NCBI GenBank assembly: GCA_963929865.1 | Contig: CAWVKK010000054.1 | Coordinates: 1-64,000 of the forward strand | Direction: 5' to 3' | DNA from: JAGZHZ01 sp963929865 | GTDB lineage: Bacteria; Bacillota; Clostridia; Lachnospirales; Lachnospiraceae | DNA length: 64,000 nt | In this document: one piece after another, positions 43,464-52,506 of the stretch | Position numbering within the stretch: position 1 is the stretch's first letter | Layout: each line of letters begins with the position of its first letter | Program-made: the position numbers and the translations under genes | The notes under the pieces: generated by a model | Database searches by the model: none | The model's input: the letters and a program-made list of their open reading frames with translations, nothing else | What the model was told of the DNA's origin: nothing

Positions 43464-44009
43464 TTATTTGCCGAAATATCTCTCCAGAAGTCCCTGGAAT
43501 GCTTTTCCGTGACGCGCCTCATCGCGTGCCATCTCATGAACCGTGTCATGAATTGCGTCTAAGTTTGCTGCCTTTGCGCGTTTTGCGAGATCTGTCTTTC
43601 CAGCTGTCGCACCGTTTTCAGCTGCAACTCTCATCTCCAGATTTTTCTTTGTGCTGTCTGTCACTACTTCGCCTAAGAGTTCTGCGAATTTTGCCGCATG
43701 TTCTGCCTCTTCATAAGCAGCCTTCTCCCAGTATAATCCGATTTCCGGATATCCTTCTCTGTGTGCTACTCTGGCCATTGCAAGGTACATACCAACCTCT
43801 GAACATTCGCCTTCGAAGTTTGCTCTTAAATCAGCTAAGATGTCTTCCGGCACACCCTGAGCAACGCCTACCACATGCTCTGCAGCCCATGTCATCCCTT
43901 CTTCCTGTTTTGTAAACTTGGAAGCCGGCGCTTTGCAGATTGGACAGAATTCCGGAGCTGCATCTCCTTCATAAACATAACCGCATACATTACATACAAA
44001 TTTAGCCAT
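43464..44009 (-). CDS. reverse rubrerythrin (NADH peroxidase component)
   Basis: 181 aa. The rubredoxin-type Fe(Cys)4 site is at the N-terminus (Cys6, Cys9, Cys22, Cys25: FVCNVCGYVYEG and FCPICK), followed by the diiron four-helix bundle (EGECSEVGMYLAMA, YEEAEHAAKFAELLGE, MARDEARHGKAF). The rubredoxin domain first is the reverse order compared with classic rubrerythrin. These proteins reduce hydrogen peroxide and oxygen in anaerobic clostridia. AAGGAG lies upstream of the ATG. A PerR-like operator overlaps its promoter region, and perR is the next gene upstream. Confidence 0.95.
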   Translation of the reverse strand: MAKFVCNVCGYVYEGDAAPEFCPICKAPASKFTKQEEGMTWAAEHVVGVAQGVPEDILADLRANFEGECSEVGMYLAMARVAHREGYPEIGLYWEKAAYEEAEHAAKFAELLGEVVTDSTKKNLEMRVAAENGATAGKTDLAKRAKAANLDAIHDTVHEMARDEARHGKAFQGLLERYFGK

Positions 44010-44060
44010 AGTACAAATCTCCTTTTCTCTCAGAAATATTGGTTGTTTCGTTTCATAAAA

Positions 44061-44075
44061 CAGTAATGATTACTG
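44061..44075. promoter_or_regulatory. PerR-like operator of the rubrerythrin gene
   Basis: The perfect 15-bp palindrome CAGTAATGATTACTG has the 7-1-7 form of Fur/PerR boxes (PerR consensus TTATAATNATTATAA). It lies just downstream of the predicted -10, over the transcription start. Confidence 0.65.
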
Positions 44076-44080
44076 ATATT

Positions 44081-44109
44081 AATTTATCACATTTTTTTTC
44101 AGCCGTCAA
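44081..44109 (-). promoter_or_regulatory. sigma-A promoter of the rubrerythrin gene
   Basis: On the minus strand, TTGACG and TAAATT are separated by 17 bp. The start is predicted near 44074, inside the palindrome. Confidence 0.6.
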
Positions 44110-44137
44110 GATATTTTTGAAAAATTTTTTTATGTTT

Positions 44138-44524
44138 TTATGTTTCCTGTAAACAGTCTTTACAGATACCGTAAAAATAGGAAATACAGTGATCGATCTC
44201 TCCGATCCCTTCAGCGGAAGCTTTTTCCTCATATTCTTTGCTGTCCACTCTCAAATCGATAATGCGGTTGCACTTTTTGCAGACAAAGTGCTGATGGGGA
44301 GAGACATTGCCGTCAAAATGGTCGGCCCCGTCTCCTGTCGTGAGCTTATGGATTTCACCCATCTCTGACAATAAGGCAAGATTTCTGTAAACAGTTCCCA
44401 GGCTGATGTGGGGAAACTGTTCGCGAAGATTCAGATAAATAACGTCTGCTGTAGGGTGATCTTTTCTCTCTGCGAGAAATTTTTTGATGCATTCTCTCTG
44501 TTTGCTGTATTTTAACCCGGCCAT
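44138..44524 (-). CDS. perR: PerR-type peroxide-sensing repressor (Fur family)
   Basis: 128 aa. An N-terminal winged helix (about 1-80: YSKQRECIKKFLAERKDHPTADVIYLNL, ISLGTVYRNLALL) is followed by a dimerisation domain with the structural zinc site CKKC ... CKDC. The regulatory metal ligands of PerR are visible: His23 in DHPTAD and the DHFDGNVSPHQHF cluster, with Asp in IIDLRVD where PerR, unlike Fur, has Asp. It probably represses the rubrerythrin gene and itself under low peroxide. Its own upstream region holds a PerR-like box. AAGGAGG lies upstream of the ATG. Confidence 0.88.
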   Translation of the reverse strand: MAGLKYSKQRECIKKFLAERKDHPTADVIYLNLREQFPHISLGTVYRNLALLSEMGEIHKLTTGDGADHFDGNVSPHQHFVCKKCNRIIDLRVDSKEYEEKASAEGIGEIDHCISYFYGICKDCLQET

Positions 44525-44540
44525 AAGATCCTCCTTCCTA

Positions 44541-44555
44541 TTATAATAATGATAA
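44541..44555. promoter_or_regulatory. PerR-like box upstream of perR
   Basis: TTATAATAATGATAA matches the PerR box TTATAATNATTATAA at 13 of 14 specified positions. It lies 16 bp before the perR start and suggests autoregulation. Confidence 0.6.
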
Positions 44556-44789
44556 TAATTACTATAATTTTATAGGATAACTCTTATGATGTCAAATAGT
44601 TTTCTATCGAAATAAAAAATGTTTTTCATTTCTTAAGATTCTTCTGCACGGACAGCTTTATGGCAAATACCTCTTGATTTTTAAAGTGACATGATATAAT
44701 ATATCAATATCAATACATAGTTTTCAATACTACATCGTATAATATGATTATATCAGAATGTCAGGTTCAAAAGGAAAGGAGGCTTTTTT

Positions 44790-45440
44790 ATGAAGCACAA
44801 AATTAAAGATCCCGGAAGCGCAATCACTCATTTTATCGGTATGCTCATGGCGATGTTTGCCGCACTGCCTCTTCTGATTAAAGCTGCAAGAGATCCTGAT
44901 CCCATTCATATCGTCTCTCTGAGCATTTTTATCGTCAGTATGATTCTGCTCTATGCCGCAAGCACCATCTATCACTCTCTCGATCTTTCCGAGAAGGTCA
45001 ACCGGCGTCTGCGCAAGCTGGATCATATGATGATTTTTATCCTGATTGCGGGTTCGTATACTCCTATCTGTCTGATCGTCTTAGATCAGCCTCTTGGTCT
45101 GTATCTGTGCGCGCTTGTCTGGACTATCGCCGTCGTGGGAATTGTCATCAAGGCTTTCTGGATTACTTGTCCGAAATGGTTTTCTTCTATATTATATATC
45201 GCTATGGGATGGCTATGTGTTCTGGCGTTTACCCAGCTTTTGAATTCACTCTCGCCGAGCGCGTTCGGATGGCTTCTTGCCGGAGGTATCATCTATACGC
45301 TGGGCGGCATCATTTATGCCTTAAAGCTTCCGGTATTTAACAACCGTCATAAGAATTTCGGTTCCCATGAAATCTTTCACTTGTTTGTCATGGGCGGCAG
45401 CATTTGTCATTTCATCGTGATGTATGTTTTCGTCGCATAA
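44790..45440 (+). CDS. trhA: hemolysin III family / TrhA membrane protein
   Basis: 216 aa, seven membrane segments. Family motifs: DPGSAITHFIGMLMA near the start, ASTIYHSLDLSEKVNRRLRKLDHMMIFILIAGSYTPICL in the middle, and HEIFHLFVMGGSICHF at the end, with the conserved His/Asp set of the PAQR/hemolysin III superfamily. The family is linked to membrane lipid/energy homeostasis; it is not shown to be a toxin here. AAAGGAGG lies upstream of the ATG. It is a single-gene unit with its own terminator. Confidence 0.92.
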   Translation: MKHKIKDPGSAITHFIGMLMAMFAALPLLIKAARDPDPIHIVSLSIFIVSMILLYAASTIYHSLDLSEKVNRRLRKLDHMMIFILIAGSYTPICLIVLDQPLGLYLCALVWTIAVVGIVIKAFWITCPKWFSSILYIAMGWLCVLAFTQLLNSLSPSAFGWLLAGGIIYTLGGIIYALKLPVFNNRHKNFGSHEIFHLFVMGGSICHFIVMYVFVA

Positions 45441-45494
45441 TGTACGTGTGGTTTCCGCGCAGGTGGGAATACCTTTTCCGTCAATTTATGTAAA

Positions 45495-45530
45495 GGAGCT
45501 GCCGCTGCTTCAGGCAGCTCCATTTTTATA
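45495..45530 (+). terminator. terminator of trhA
   Basis: A perfect 9-bp stem GGAGCTGCC / GGCAGCTCC with a 9-nt loop is followed by ATTTTTAT. Confidence 0.85.
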
Positions 45531-45700
45531 AAAAGCAACCGACAAAACTTGTATCTTCTCTTTTGGGACGGATTCCCATGAAAATCTGATTTTTATATCC
45601 GGGTAAATGGTATCGGTAATCGATTGCGGATCGTATCCTTTTTTGTCTGCGGCGTCATCTATATGATTAGTATATCCGTTCTCACAAAAAAGGTTCCTCT

Positions 45701-46480
45701 TTATTCTGACTCCAGATAGAGAACGGGATCAACCGGTTCCCCGTCCTTTTTCATCTGAAAGTAGAGATTGCTTCCCTCTACACAGTAATATTTTGTCGGC
45801 TCGCTGATATATCCGATCACTTCTCCCTGTTCTACGAGATCTCCTTCCTGGACGGTCAGTTCCTTGAGCTGTCCGTAGATCAGTTCATAGTTGTTTCCAA
45901 GATCCATCGTAACCGTTGTCCCTGTCTCTTCGTCCACCGCGACAGATTCAACAATTCCTCTTGCGCTTGCGACGACAGGGGAACCTGTCTCCTGTCCGAT
46001 TATGAGAGCCGGATTATATTTGTATTGGTTTAAGGTTGGAAAATAGACGGTTCCGTTCATGCTGTAGTCCAGAAGAATTTCTCCCGCGGCTGGCCACATC
46101 AGTACGTCCGTGTCCTGAAAATTCACGGTGGGAGCGATCTGGACCTGCGCCTGGTTTGTCACAACCTCCTCTGCGTCCTGTGTCTCCTGCGCAGTCTCAG
46201 ACTCTGTCTGCTCCTCTTTCTCAGATTCTGTCTCATATTCCACTTCCTGACCGGAGACGTCTACGGCTTCCTGCGTCTCTTCCTCCTGAATCTGGGTTTC
46301 TTTCTGCGCGGTGTCCGTCCCCTGCGTCTCTTCCTGATTCAGATCAATGATTCTGCTCTGCTGTTCCTGCCTTTTTTGTTCCAGCTGGCTGACAGAATAA
46401 TAACCGACAAATGCCAGACTACCCATCAGGCACAGGCTCAGCGCCCAAATCGTGCCTTTCTTGTTCAAAAATTTTTTCAT
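45701..46480 (-). CDS. SpoIIQ-like LytM-fold membrane protein, probably non-catalytic
   Basis: 259 aa. One N-terminal membrane segment (about 12-30) is followed by a Gln/Glu-rich outer linker (about 37-110), then an M23/LytM fold (about 140-255: GSPVVASARGIVESV, GTTVTMDLGNNYELIYGQLKELTV, GDLVEQGEVIGYI, GSNLYFQMKKDGEPVDPVLYL). In active M23 enzymes the last segments read HxH and contain a zinc His; here YGQL and LYFQ replace them, so zinc binding is unlikely. The architecture matches SpoIIQ, which forms the forespore channel with SpoIIIAH. The ATG used has GAGG 8 nt upstream; a GTG three codons earlier overlaps the SD. Confidence 0.72.
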   Translation of the reverse strand: MKKFLNKKGTIWALSLCLMGSLAFVGYYSVSQLEQKRQEQQSRIIDLNQEETQGTDTAQKETQIQEEETQEAVDVSGQEVEYETESEKEEQTESETAQETQDAEEVVTNQAQVQIAPTVNFQDTDVLMWPAAGEILLDYSMNGTVYFPTLNQYKYNPALIIGQETGSPVVASARGIVESVAVDEETGTTVTMDLGNNYELIYGQLKELTVQEGDLVEQGEVIGYISEPTKYYCVEGSNLYFQMKKDGEPVDPVLYLESE

Positions 46481-46600
46481 TTTTTTCACCTCGCGCTATG
46501 ATTATTCATTCCTGGGTTAGTCATATCATTGCCAGATTTGTGAAATTTATTCTGTCTGTCCGCAATCGTCTCTTTGTGAGTCCGTCCCGCCGCCCGCCGC

Positions 46601-46677
46601 GCAAAAACAGCCTTTGCGGCAGGAAATCCCTGTGCAAAAACAGCCTTTGCGCAGGGATTTCCCTCCGCAAAGGCTGT
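46601..46677 (-). terminator. terminator of ileS-glgP with a duplicated arm
   Basis: On the minus strand ACAGCCTTTGCG (46677-46666) pairs with CGCAAAGGCTGT (46651-46640), followed by TTTTTG. A second copy of the 3' arm with its T-run lies 33 bp further on (46618-46601), so the 18-bp run GCAAAAACAGCCTTTGCG occurs twice on the plus strand. An inner pair GGAAATCCCTG/CAGGGATTTCC (46623-46633 with 46652-46662) links the copies. Confidence 0.8.
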
Positions 46678-46690
46678 CTGATAAAAATTT

Positions 46691-49159
46691 TTATTCTTCT
46701 TCTGGTTCCACAGTCACATGATCCAGATGCCAGATTTCATCTACATACTGCTGAATCGTTCTGTCTGCTGTGAATTTTCCGCTGCATGCCGTGTTGAGCA
46801 TGGCCATTCTCGCCCATCTCGTCTCATCTCTGTATGCTTCCTCTACGCGTTTTTGAGCTGCCGCATAGGATTTGAAGTCAGCCAGGATAAAGTATGTGTC
46901 TGCGCGCTCGCTGCTGTTTGTGTTTAAGAGAGAATCATAGATTTCACGGAACAGCTCCGGATTCTGCGGGGAATACTCTCCGTTGATCAGCTGCATGAGC
47001 ACTCTGCGGATATCCTGGTCGTTGTTGAAGTAATCCATCGGACGATAGCCGCCGTTCTGTTCATAGTTGATTACCTGCTCTGCGCTCAGACCGAAGATAA
47101 AGGCGTTTTCCTCTCCAACCTCTTCTACGATTTCCACGTTGGCGCCGTCCATCGTTCCCAGTGTCGGAGCTCCGTTTAACATGAACTTCATGTTTCCTGT
47201 ACCGGAAGCTTCCTTGCTGGCCGTGGAGATCTGCTCTGACACATCTGCCGCTGCAAAGATAATCTCCGCATTTGACACACGGTAGTCCTCGATGAAGACA
47301 ACCTTTAATTTTCCGTTGATCGATCTGTCGTTGTTGATCACGTCCGCAACGGAGTTGATCAGTTTGATCGTCAGCTTCGCTCTGCGGTATCCTGCCGCTG
47401 CCTTCGCTCCGAAGATAAACGTTCTCGGATAGAAGTCCATCTCCGGGTGATCCTTGATGGTGTTGTACAGATGCATCACATGCAGAATGTTCAGAAGCTG
47501 GCGTTTATACTCATGGAGACGTTTTACCTGCACGTCAAAGATTGAGCGCGGATCTACGTCAACGCCATTGTGTTCCTTGATGTATCTTGCCAGGCGGATT
47601 TTGTTCTGATATTTGATGTTCATAAATTCCTGCTGCGCCTTTTTGTCGTCCACAAACAGCTTCAGCTTTGCGATCTGAGGCAGATCCGTTATCCATTCAT
47701 TTCCGATATGGTCTGTCACCCAGTCTGCAAGGAGCGGATTTGCGTGAAGCAGGAAACGTCTCTGTGTGATTCCGTTCGTCTTGTTGTTGAACTTCTCCGG
47801 CATCATCTCATAGAAGTCTCTAAGTTCCTGTTTTTTCAGGATCTCTGTGTGGAGCTGCGCAACGCCGTTTACGGAATATCCGGCCACAATCGCCAGGTGC
47901 GCCATCTTCACCTGTCCGTCATAGATGATCGCCATCTTGCGGATTTTTTCCTGGTTTCCAGGATATTTTTTCTGAATCTCAATGATAAATCTGCGGTTGA
48001 TCTCCTCGATAATCTGGTAGATTCTCGGGAGAAGTCTTGAGAATAATTCGATCGGCCATTTTTCCAGCGCTTCCGCCATAATCGTGTGGTTTGTGTACGC
48101 GCATGTCTTTGTCGTGACCTCCCACGCTTCATCCCATTCCATGCCTTCCTCGTCCACAAGGATTCTCATCAGCTCTGCGATCGCAACGGTCGGATGCGTA
48201 TCGTTGAGCTGGAACGTTACCTTCTCATGGAATTTGTGCAGATCGCTGTGTTTTTTCTTATATTTTTCAATCGCTGCCTGTACGCTGGCCGAGATGAAGA
48301 AATACTGCTGTTTTAATCTCAGCTCTTTTCCGGAGTAGTGATTGTCGTTCGGGTAGAGCACGTCGACAATGTTCTTTGCAAGGTTTTCCTGCTCTACCGC
48401 TTTGTGGTAGTCTCCCTTGTCAAAGGAATCCAGATGGAATTCGTTGATTGCCTCTGCATCCCATACGCGCAGAGTATTTACCACATGGTTGTTGTATCCG
48501 ACAATCGGGATATCGTACGGAATGGCTCTGACTGACTGATATCCCTCCTGGACAAAATCATTTCTCTTTGTCTTTTCATTGTATACGACACGGATATAAC
48601 CGCCGAATTTTACCTCTTTTGCGTATTCCGGGCGGCGCAGCTCAAAAGGATTGCCGTCTTTTAACCAGTTGTCCGGAACCTCCACCTGATATCCGTTTTC
48701 AATTTTCTGTTTAAACATTCCATAGCGGTAGCGCACGCCGCATCCATAGGCCGAATATCCCAAAGTAGCGAGGGAATCCAGAAAACATGCGGCAAGTCTT
48801 CCAAGTCCGCCGTTTCCTAAAGCAGCGTCCGGCTCCTGGTCTTCGACCGCATTCAAATCAATCCCCATCTCTGCGAGCGCTTCCTTTACCGGTCCGTAAG
48901 CCGTCAGATTGATCAGGTTATTTCCAAGGGCGCGTCCCATCAAAAATTCCATCGACATGTAGTAAACCGTCTTTGGATCCTGTTCCTCATACGCTTTCTG
49001 CGTTGCCATCCAGTCGTTGATGATTACGTCTTTTACAGCGTAAGAAACTGCCTGGAAAATCTGCTGCGGCGTCGCCTCATCCAGTGTTCTTCTGTACAGT
49101 GTTCTTACATTATCCTTCACACTCTGTTTAAAAGCTTCCTTTTGAAATAATTTGTTCAT
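46691..49159 (-). CDS. glgP: glycogen/maltodextrin phosphorylase
   Basis: 822 aa, full length. It releases glucose-1-phosphate from alpha-1,4-glucans using pyridoxal phosphate. The PLP lysine motif EASGTGNMKFMLNGAPTLGTMDGANVEI is complete (about residue 660-690). Other landmarks are NGGLGRLAACFLDSLATL, FQLNDTHPTVAIAELMRIL and the phosphate-binding region VKRLHEYKRQLLNILHVMHLY. AGGAGG lies before the ATG. It is 9 bp after ileS and shares its transcript, an unusual pairing of carbohydrate use with translation. Confidence 0.97.
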   Translation of the reverse strand: MNKLFQKEAFKQSVKDNVRTLYRRTLDEATPQQIFQAVSYAVKDVIINDWMATQKAYEEQDPKTVYYMSMEFLMGRALGNNLINLTAYGPVKEALAEMGIDLNAVEDQEPDAALGNGGLGRLAACFLDSLATLGYSAYGCGVRYRYGMFKQKIENGYQVEVPDNWLKDGNPFELRRPEYAKEVKFGGYIRVVYNEKTKRNDFVQEGYQSVRAIPYDIPIVGYNNHVVNTLRVWDAEAINEFHLDSFDKGDYHKAVEQENLAKNIVDVLYPNDNHYSGKELRLKQQYFFISASVQAAIEKYKKKHSDLHKFHEKVTFQLNDTHPTVAIAELMRILVDEEGMEWDEAWEVTTKTCAYTNHTIMAEALEKWPIELFSRLLPRIYQIIEEINRRFIIEIQKKYPGNQEKIRKMAIIYDGQVKMAHLAIVAGYSVNGVAQLHTEILKKQELRDFYEMMPEKFNNKTNGITQRRFLLHANPLLADWVTDHIGNEWITDLPQIAKLKLFVDDKKAQQEFMNIKYQNKIRLARYIKEHNGVDVDPRSIFDVQVKRLHEYKRQLLNILHVMHLYNTIKDHPEMDFYPRTFIFGAKAAAGYRRAKLTIKLINSVADVINNDRSINGKLKVVFIEDYRVSNAEIIFAAADVSEQISTASKEASGTGNMKFMLNGAPTLGTMDGANVEIVEEVGEENAFIFGLSAEQVINYEQNGGYRPMDYFNNDQDIRRVLMQLINGEYSPQNPELFREIYDSLLNTNSSERADTYFILADFKSYAAAQKRVEEAYRDETRWARMAMLNTACSGKFTADRTIQQYVDEIWHLDHVTVEPEEE

Positions 49160-49168
49160 GAGAACCTC

Positions 49169-52100
49169 CTATTTATGATTGATTTCTACGCCCATGGTTA
49201 CTGTCTCACCATTGATGTTCCATTCTTTCACATAGCCGTTAGTTTCTCCAAATGTAATGCTGTCGGCAAGAACCTCTTCTTTTATCTTGTCCCCAAATTT
49301 CTTAAAGATCTCTTCTATTTTCTGGTTTCCTGCCGCATAGATGTTGATTCTGTCCATAACCTCAAAATCAGCTTCTTTTCTCATCGTCTGAATTTTGCTG
49401 ATCAGCTCTCTGACAAATCCTTCCTCGATCAGCTCCGGCGTCAGATTCGTGTCAAGCACTACGGTTACCTCTCCCTCTGTCTGGGAGACATATCCTTCCA
49501 CCTGAGCCGTCTCGATCAACAGGTCTTCCTCTGTCAGGGCTACCTTCTGTCCGTCGATGTCAAGGGTGATCGCGCCGTCCGCCTTCAGCTCATCCATCGC
49601 TGCGTTTCCGTCCAGCTGCGGCAGCATCTGGCGGATCTTTCCGAGCAGTTTTCCGTATTTTGGTCCCACTGTCTTTAACTGCGGCTTAAAGCTGTAGGAT
49701 GTAAACGCTCTCACATCATCCGTAAACTGGATTTCTTTTACATTCAGCTCATCCTTGATGATATCCGCGAAGAATGCAGGCAGCGCCTCCGGCGCTTTCA
49801 CAAACATCTTGCCGATCGGCTGTCTGTTTTTGATGTTCGCCTCATTTCGGCAGGCTCTTCCCATCACGACGATCTCGAGCACTTCCTCCATATTCTGTTC
49901 CAGCTCCGCATCGATCCACTCTGTCTTTACAGCCGGATAATCGCACAGGTGAATGCTCTCCGGCGCGGACGGATCCACTTTTCTGACCAGGTTCTGGTAG
50001 ATATCTTCTGTCATGAACGGGATCATAGGAGCCGCTGCCTTTGCCACCGTCACCAGAGCTGTGTACAGCGTCATGTATGCGTTGACCTTGTCCTGCTCCA
50101 TTCCCTTTGCCCAGAAGCGCTCGCGGCTTCTGCGCACATACCAGTTGCTCATATCGTCCACAAAACTCTGAAGAGCTCTGGCAGCCTCCGGAATCTTGTA
50201 GTGCTCCAGATCGCTGTCTACCTCCTGCACCATCGTGTTCATCTTTGAGAGCAGCCATCTGTCCATGACAGACAGTTTTTCATACTCCAGCTGATATCTC
50301 GTCGGATCAAACTGGTCGATTTCCGCGTACAGCACGAAAAACGCGTACGTGTTCCACAGCGTGCTCAGGAACTTGCGCTGTCCCTCCTGAACGGCTTTTC
50401 CGTGGAAGCGGTTCGGCAGCCACGGCGCGCTGTTGATGTAGAAATACCAGCGGATCGCATCGGCCCCGTATGTCTCAAGCGCCTCAAACGGGTCGACCGC
50501 ATTTCCCTTTGATTTGCTCATCTTCTGACCGTTTTCGTCCTGAACGTGTCCCAGCACAATGACATTTTTGTACGGCGCTTTGTTGAAGATCAGCGTAGAG
50601 ATCGCCAGAAGAGAGTAAAACCATCCTCTCGTCTGATCGACTGCCTCAGAGATAAAGTCAGCCGGGAACTCTTTTTCAAACAATTCTTTATTTTCAAACG
50701 GATAGTGGTGCTGGGCAAACGGCATAGAGCCGGAGTCAAACCAGCAGTCGATCACTTCCGGAACGCGGTGCATCTCTTTTCCGCACTTTGGACACCGGAT
50801 CGTCACAGCGTCGATATAGGGCCGGTGAAGCTCAATATTGTCCGGGCAGTTGTCCGACATCTCCTTGAGTTCTGCGATGCTTCCGATCGAGTGCATATGA
50901 CCGCATTCGCACTGCCAGATATTGAGCGGAGTTCCCCAGTAGCGGTTTCGGCTGATTCCCCAGTCCTGAACGTTTTCCAGCCAGTCGCCGAAGCGTCCTT
51001 TTCCGATGCTCTCCGGGATCCAGTTGATCGTGTTGTTGTTGCGGATCAGGTCGTCTTTCACTGCCGTCATCTTGATAAACCAGGATTCTCTCGCATAATA
51101 GATCAGAGGCGTATCGCATCTCCAGCAGTGCGGGTAGCTGTGTTCAAACACCGGAGCGGCATACAGCAGACCTCTCTCGTTGAGATCCTTTAGGATCATT
51201 GGATCTGCTTTCTTGCAGAATACGCCGGCCCACGGCGTCTGCTCCGCCATCTCGCCTTTTGCGTCCACCAGCTGCAGGAAAGGCAGATCATATTTTCTTC
51301 CGACCTTCGAGTCGTCCTCGCCGAACGCTGGCGCAATGTGGACGATACCGGTACCGTCTGTCAGGGTAACGTACGTGTCGCAGACTACATAGTAGGCTTT
51401 CTGCTTCATCTGCACAAACGGGAACAGCGGCTCGTATTCCTTGTACTCCAGCTCTTTTCCGGTGCAGGACTCTAAAACCTCGTACTTTCCTTCTCCAAGC
51501 ACTTTGTCGCACAGCGCCTGCGCCAGATAGTAGACGGTTCCGTCCTCTGCCTTCACTTTCACATACGTCTCGTCCGGGTTGACGCACAGCGCCACGTTCG
51601 ACGGCAGCGTCCACGGCGTCGTCGTCCACGCCAGGATATAAGCGTCCTCGTCTTTTGCCTTAAATTTTACAACTGCGGAGCGCTCCTTCACGTCCTTGTA
51701 GCCCTGTGCCACTTCGTGGCTGGAGAGCGGCGTACCGCAGCGCGGGCAGTACGGCACAATCTTATATCCCTTATAGAGCAGACCCTTTTCCCAGATCTGC
51801 TTAAGCGCCCACCACTCCGACTCAATAAAATCATTTTCATAAGTCACATAGGGATGCTCCATGTCAGCCCAGAATCCGACTGTGCCGGAAAAGTCCTCCC
51901 ACATCCCTTTATATTTCCATACACTCTCTTTGCAGTGCTTGATGAACGGCTCCAGACCGTATTCTTCGATCTGTTCCTTTCCGTCCAGCCCCAGCATTTT
52001 CTCAACTTCCAGCTCTACCGGAAGTCCGTGCGTATCCCATCCGGCTTTTCGAGGAACCATATACCCTTTCATTGTACGGTATCTGGGAATCATATCCTTG

Positions 52101-52291
52101 ATCACACGCGTCAAAACGTGTCCGATATGGGGTTTTCCATTCGCGGTGGGCGGTCCGTCATAAAATATATAAGTTTCTCCCTTTTTGCGGCTGTCTATAC
52201 TTTTTTCGAAAATTTCGTTGTCTTCCCAGAACTTTTTGATTTTCTTTTCTCTGTCAACAAACTTCAAGTCTGTAGATACTTTGTCGTACAT
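49169..52291 (-). CDS. ileS: isoleucyl-tRNA synthetase (long, type-2-like)
   Basis: 1040 aa. The class I HIGH motif is PPTANGKPHIGHVL (about residues 46-59) and the KMSKS motif is GQKMSKSKGNAVDPF. An editing domain lies between them (LAWTTTPWTLPSNVALCV, GTGIVHIAPAFGEDD). A zinc-type pair CECGH...CPKCGKEMHR is inserted at about 450-500. The length and the C-terminal architecture fit the eukaryote-like type 2 enzymes that resist mupirocin; that is an inference from length. No T-box is seen in the 105-nt leader. AAGGAGG lies before the ATG. Confidence 0.96.
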   Translation of the reverse strand: MYDKVSTDLKFVDREKKIKKFWEDNEIFEKSIDSRKKGETYIFYDGPPTANGKPHIGHVLTRVIKDMIPRYRTMKGYMVPRKAGWDTHGLPVELEVEKMLGLDGKEQIEEYGLEPFIKHCKESVWKYKGMWEDFSGTVGFWADMEHPYVTYENDFIESEWWALKQIWEKGLLYKGYKIVPYCPRCGTPLSSHEVAQGYKDVKERSAVVKFKAKDEDAYILAWTTTPWTLPSNVALCVNPDETYVKVKAEDGTVYYLAQALCDKVLGEGKYEVLESCTGKELEYKEYEPLFPFVQMKQKAYYVVCDTYVTLTDGTGIVHIAPAFGEDDSKVGRKYDLPFLQLVDAKGEMAEQTPWAGVFCKKADPMILKDLNERGLLYAAPVFEHSYPHCWRCDTPLIYYARESWFIKMTAVKDDLIRNNNTINWIPESIGKGRFGDWLENVQDWGISRNRYWGTPLNIWQCECGHMHSIGSIAELKEMSDNCPDNIELHRPYIDAVTIRCPKCGKEMHRVPEVIDCWFDSGSMPFAQHHYPFENKELFEKEFPADFISEAVDQTRGWFYSLLAISTLIFNKAPYKNVIVLGHVQDENGQKMSKSKGNAVDPFEALETYGADAIRWYFYINSAPWLPNRFHGKAVQEGQRKFLSTLWNTYAFFVLYAEIDQFDPTRYQLEYEKLSVMDRWLLSKMNTMVQEVDSDLEHYKIPEAARALQSFVDDMSNWYVRRSRERFWAKGMEQDKVNAYMTLYTALVTVAKAAAPMIPFMTEDIYQNLVRKVDPSAPESIHLCDYPAVKTEWIDAELEQNMEEVLEIVVMGRACRNEANIKNRQPIGKMFVKAPEALPAFFADIIKDELNVKEIQFTDDVRAFTSYSFKPQLKTVGPKYGKLLGKIRQMLPQLDGNAAMDELKADGAITLDIDGQKVALTEEDLLIETAQVEGYVSQTEGEVTVVLDTNLTPELIEEGFVRELISKIQTMRKEADFEVMDRINIYAAGNQKIEEIFKKFGDKIKEEVLADSITFGETNGYVKEWNINGETVTMGVEINHK

Positions 52292-52402
52292 GGTGTTCCT
52301 CCTTCATAAAATCTTCTCTCTTTTTGCCTTGCCTCTAACCGAAAAAAGCTTCCGACCTGTTTCTGGCACGAAAGCACTAGCCTTAAATTTCTGTATTGTT
52401 TA

Positions 52403-52431
52403 ATTATATACATCTTTTTTCTCATTGTCAA
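52403..52431 (-). promoter_or_regulatory. perfect sigma-A promoter of ileS-glgP
   Basis: On the minus strand, TTGACA and TATAAT, both consensus, are separated by 17 bp. The start is near 52396, giving a leader of about 105 nt. Confidence 0.8.
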
Positions 52432-52506
52432 TTTTATCTTTGATTTATTTGGGTCTTCGCCCTGTCTCTTTCTGCCTGTATACCTGCGTTTTTTCTCTTT
52501 TGGGTC

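Noticed and set aside
45497..45690. Minus-strand frame reading ...NGYTNHIDDAADKKGYDPQS...
   Set aside because: It looks protein-like for about 55 codons but has no start codon or SD and runs into the trhA terminator. It could be a gene remnant, but the length is within chance for this composition.
52292..52402. T-box riboswitch before ileS
   Set aside because: The leader is only about 105 nt and lacks the T-box sequence and a terminator/antiterminator pair.
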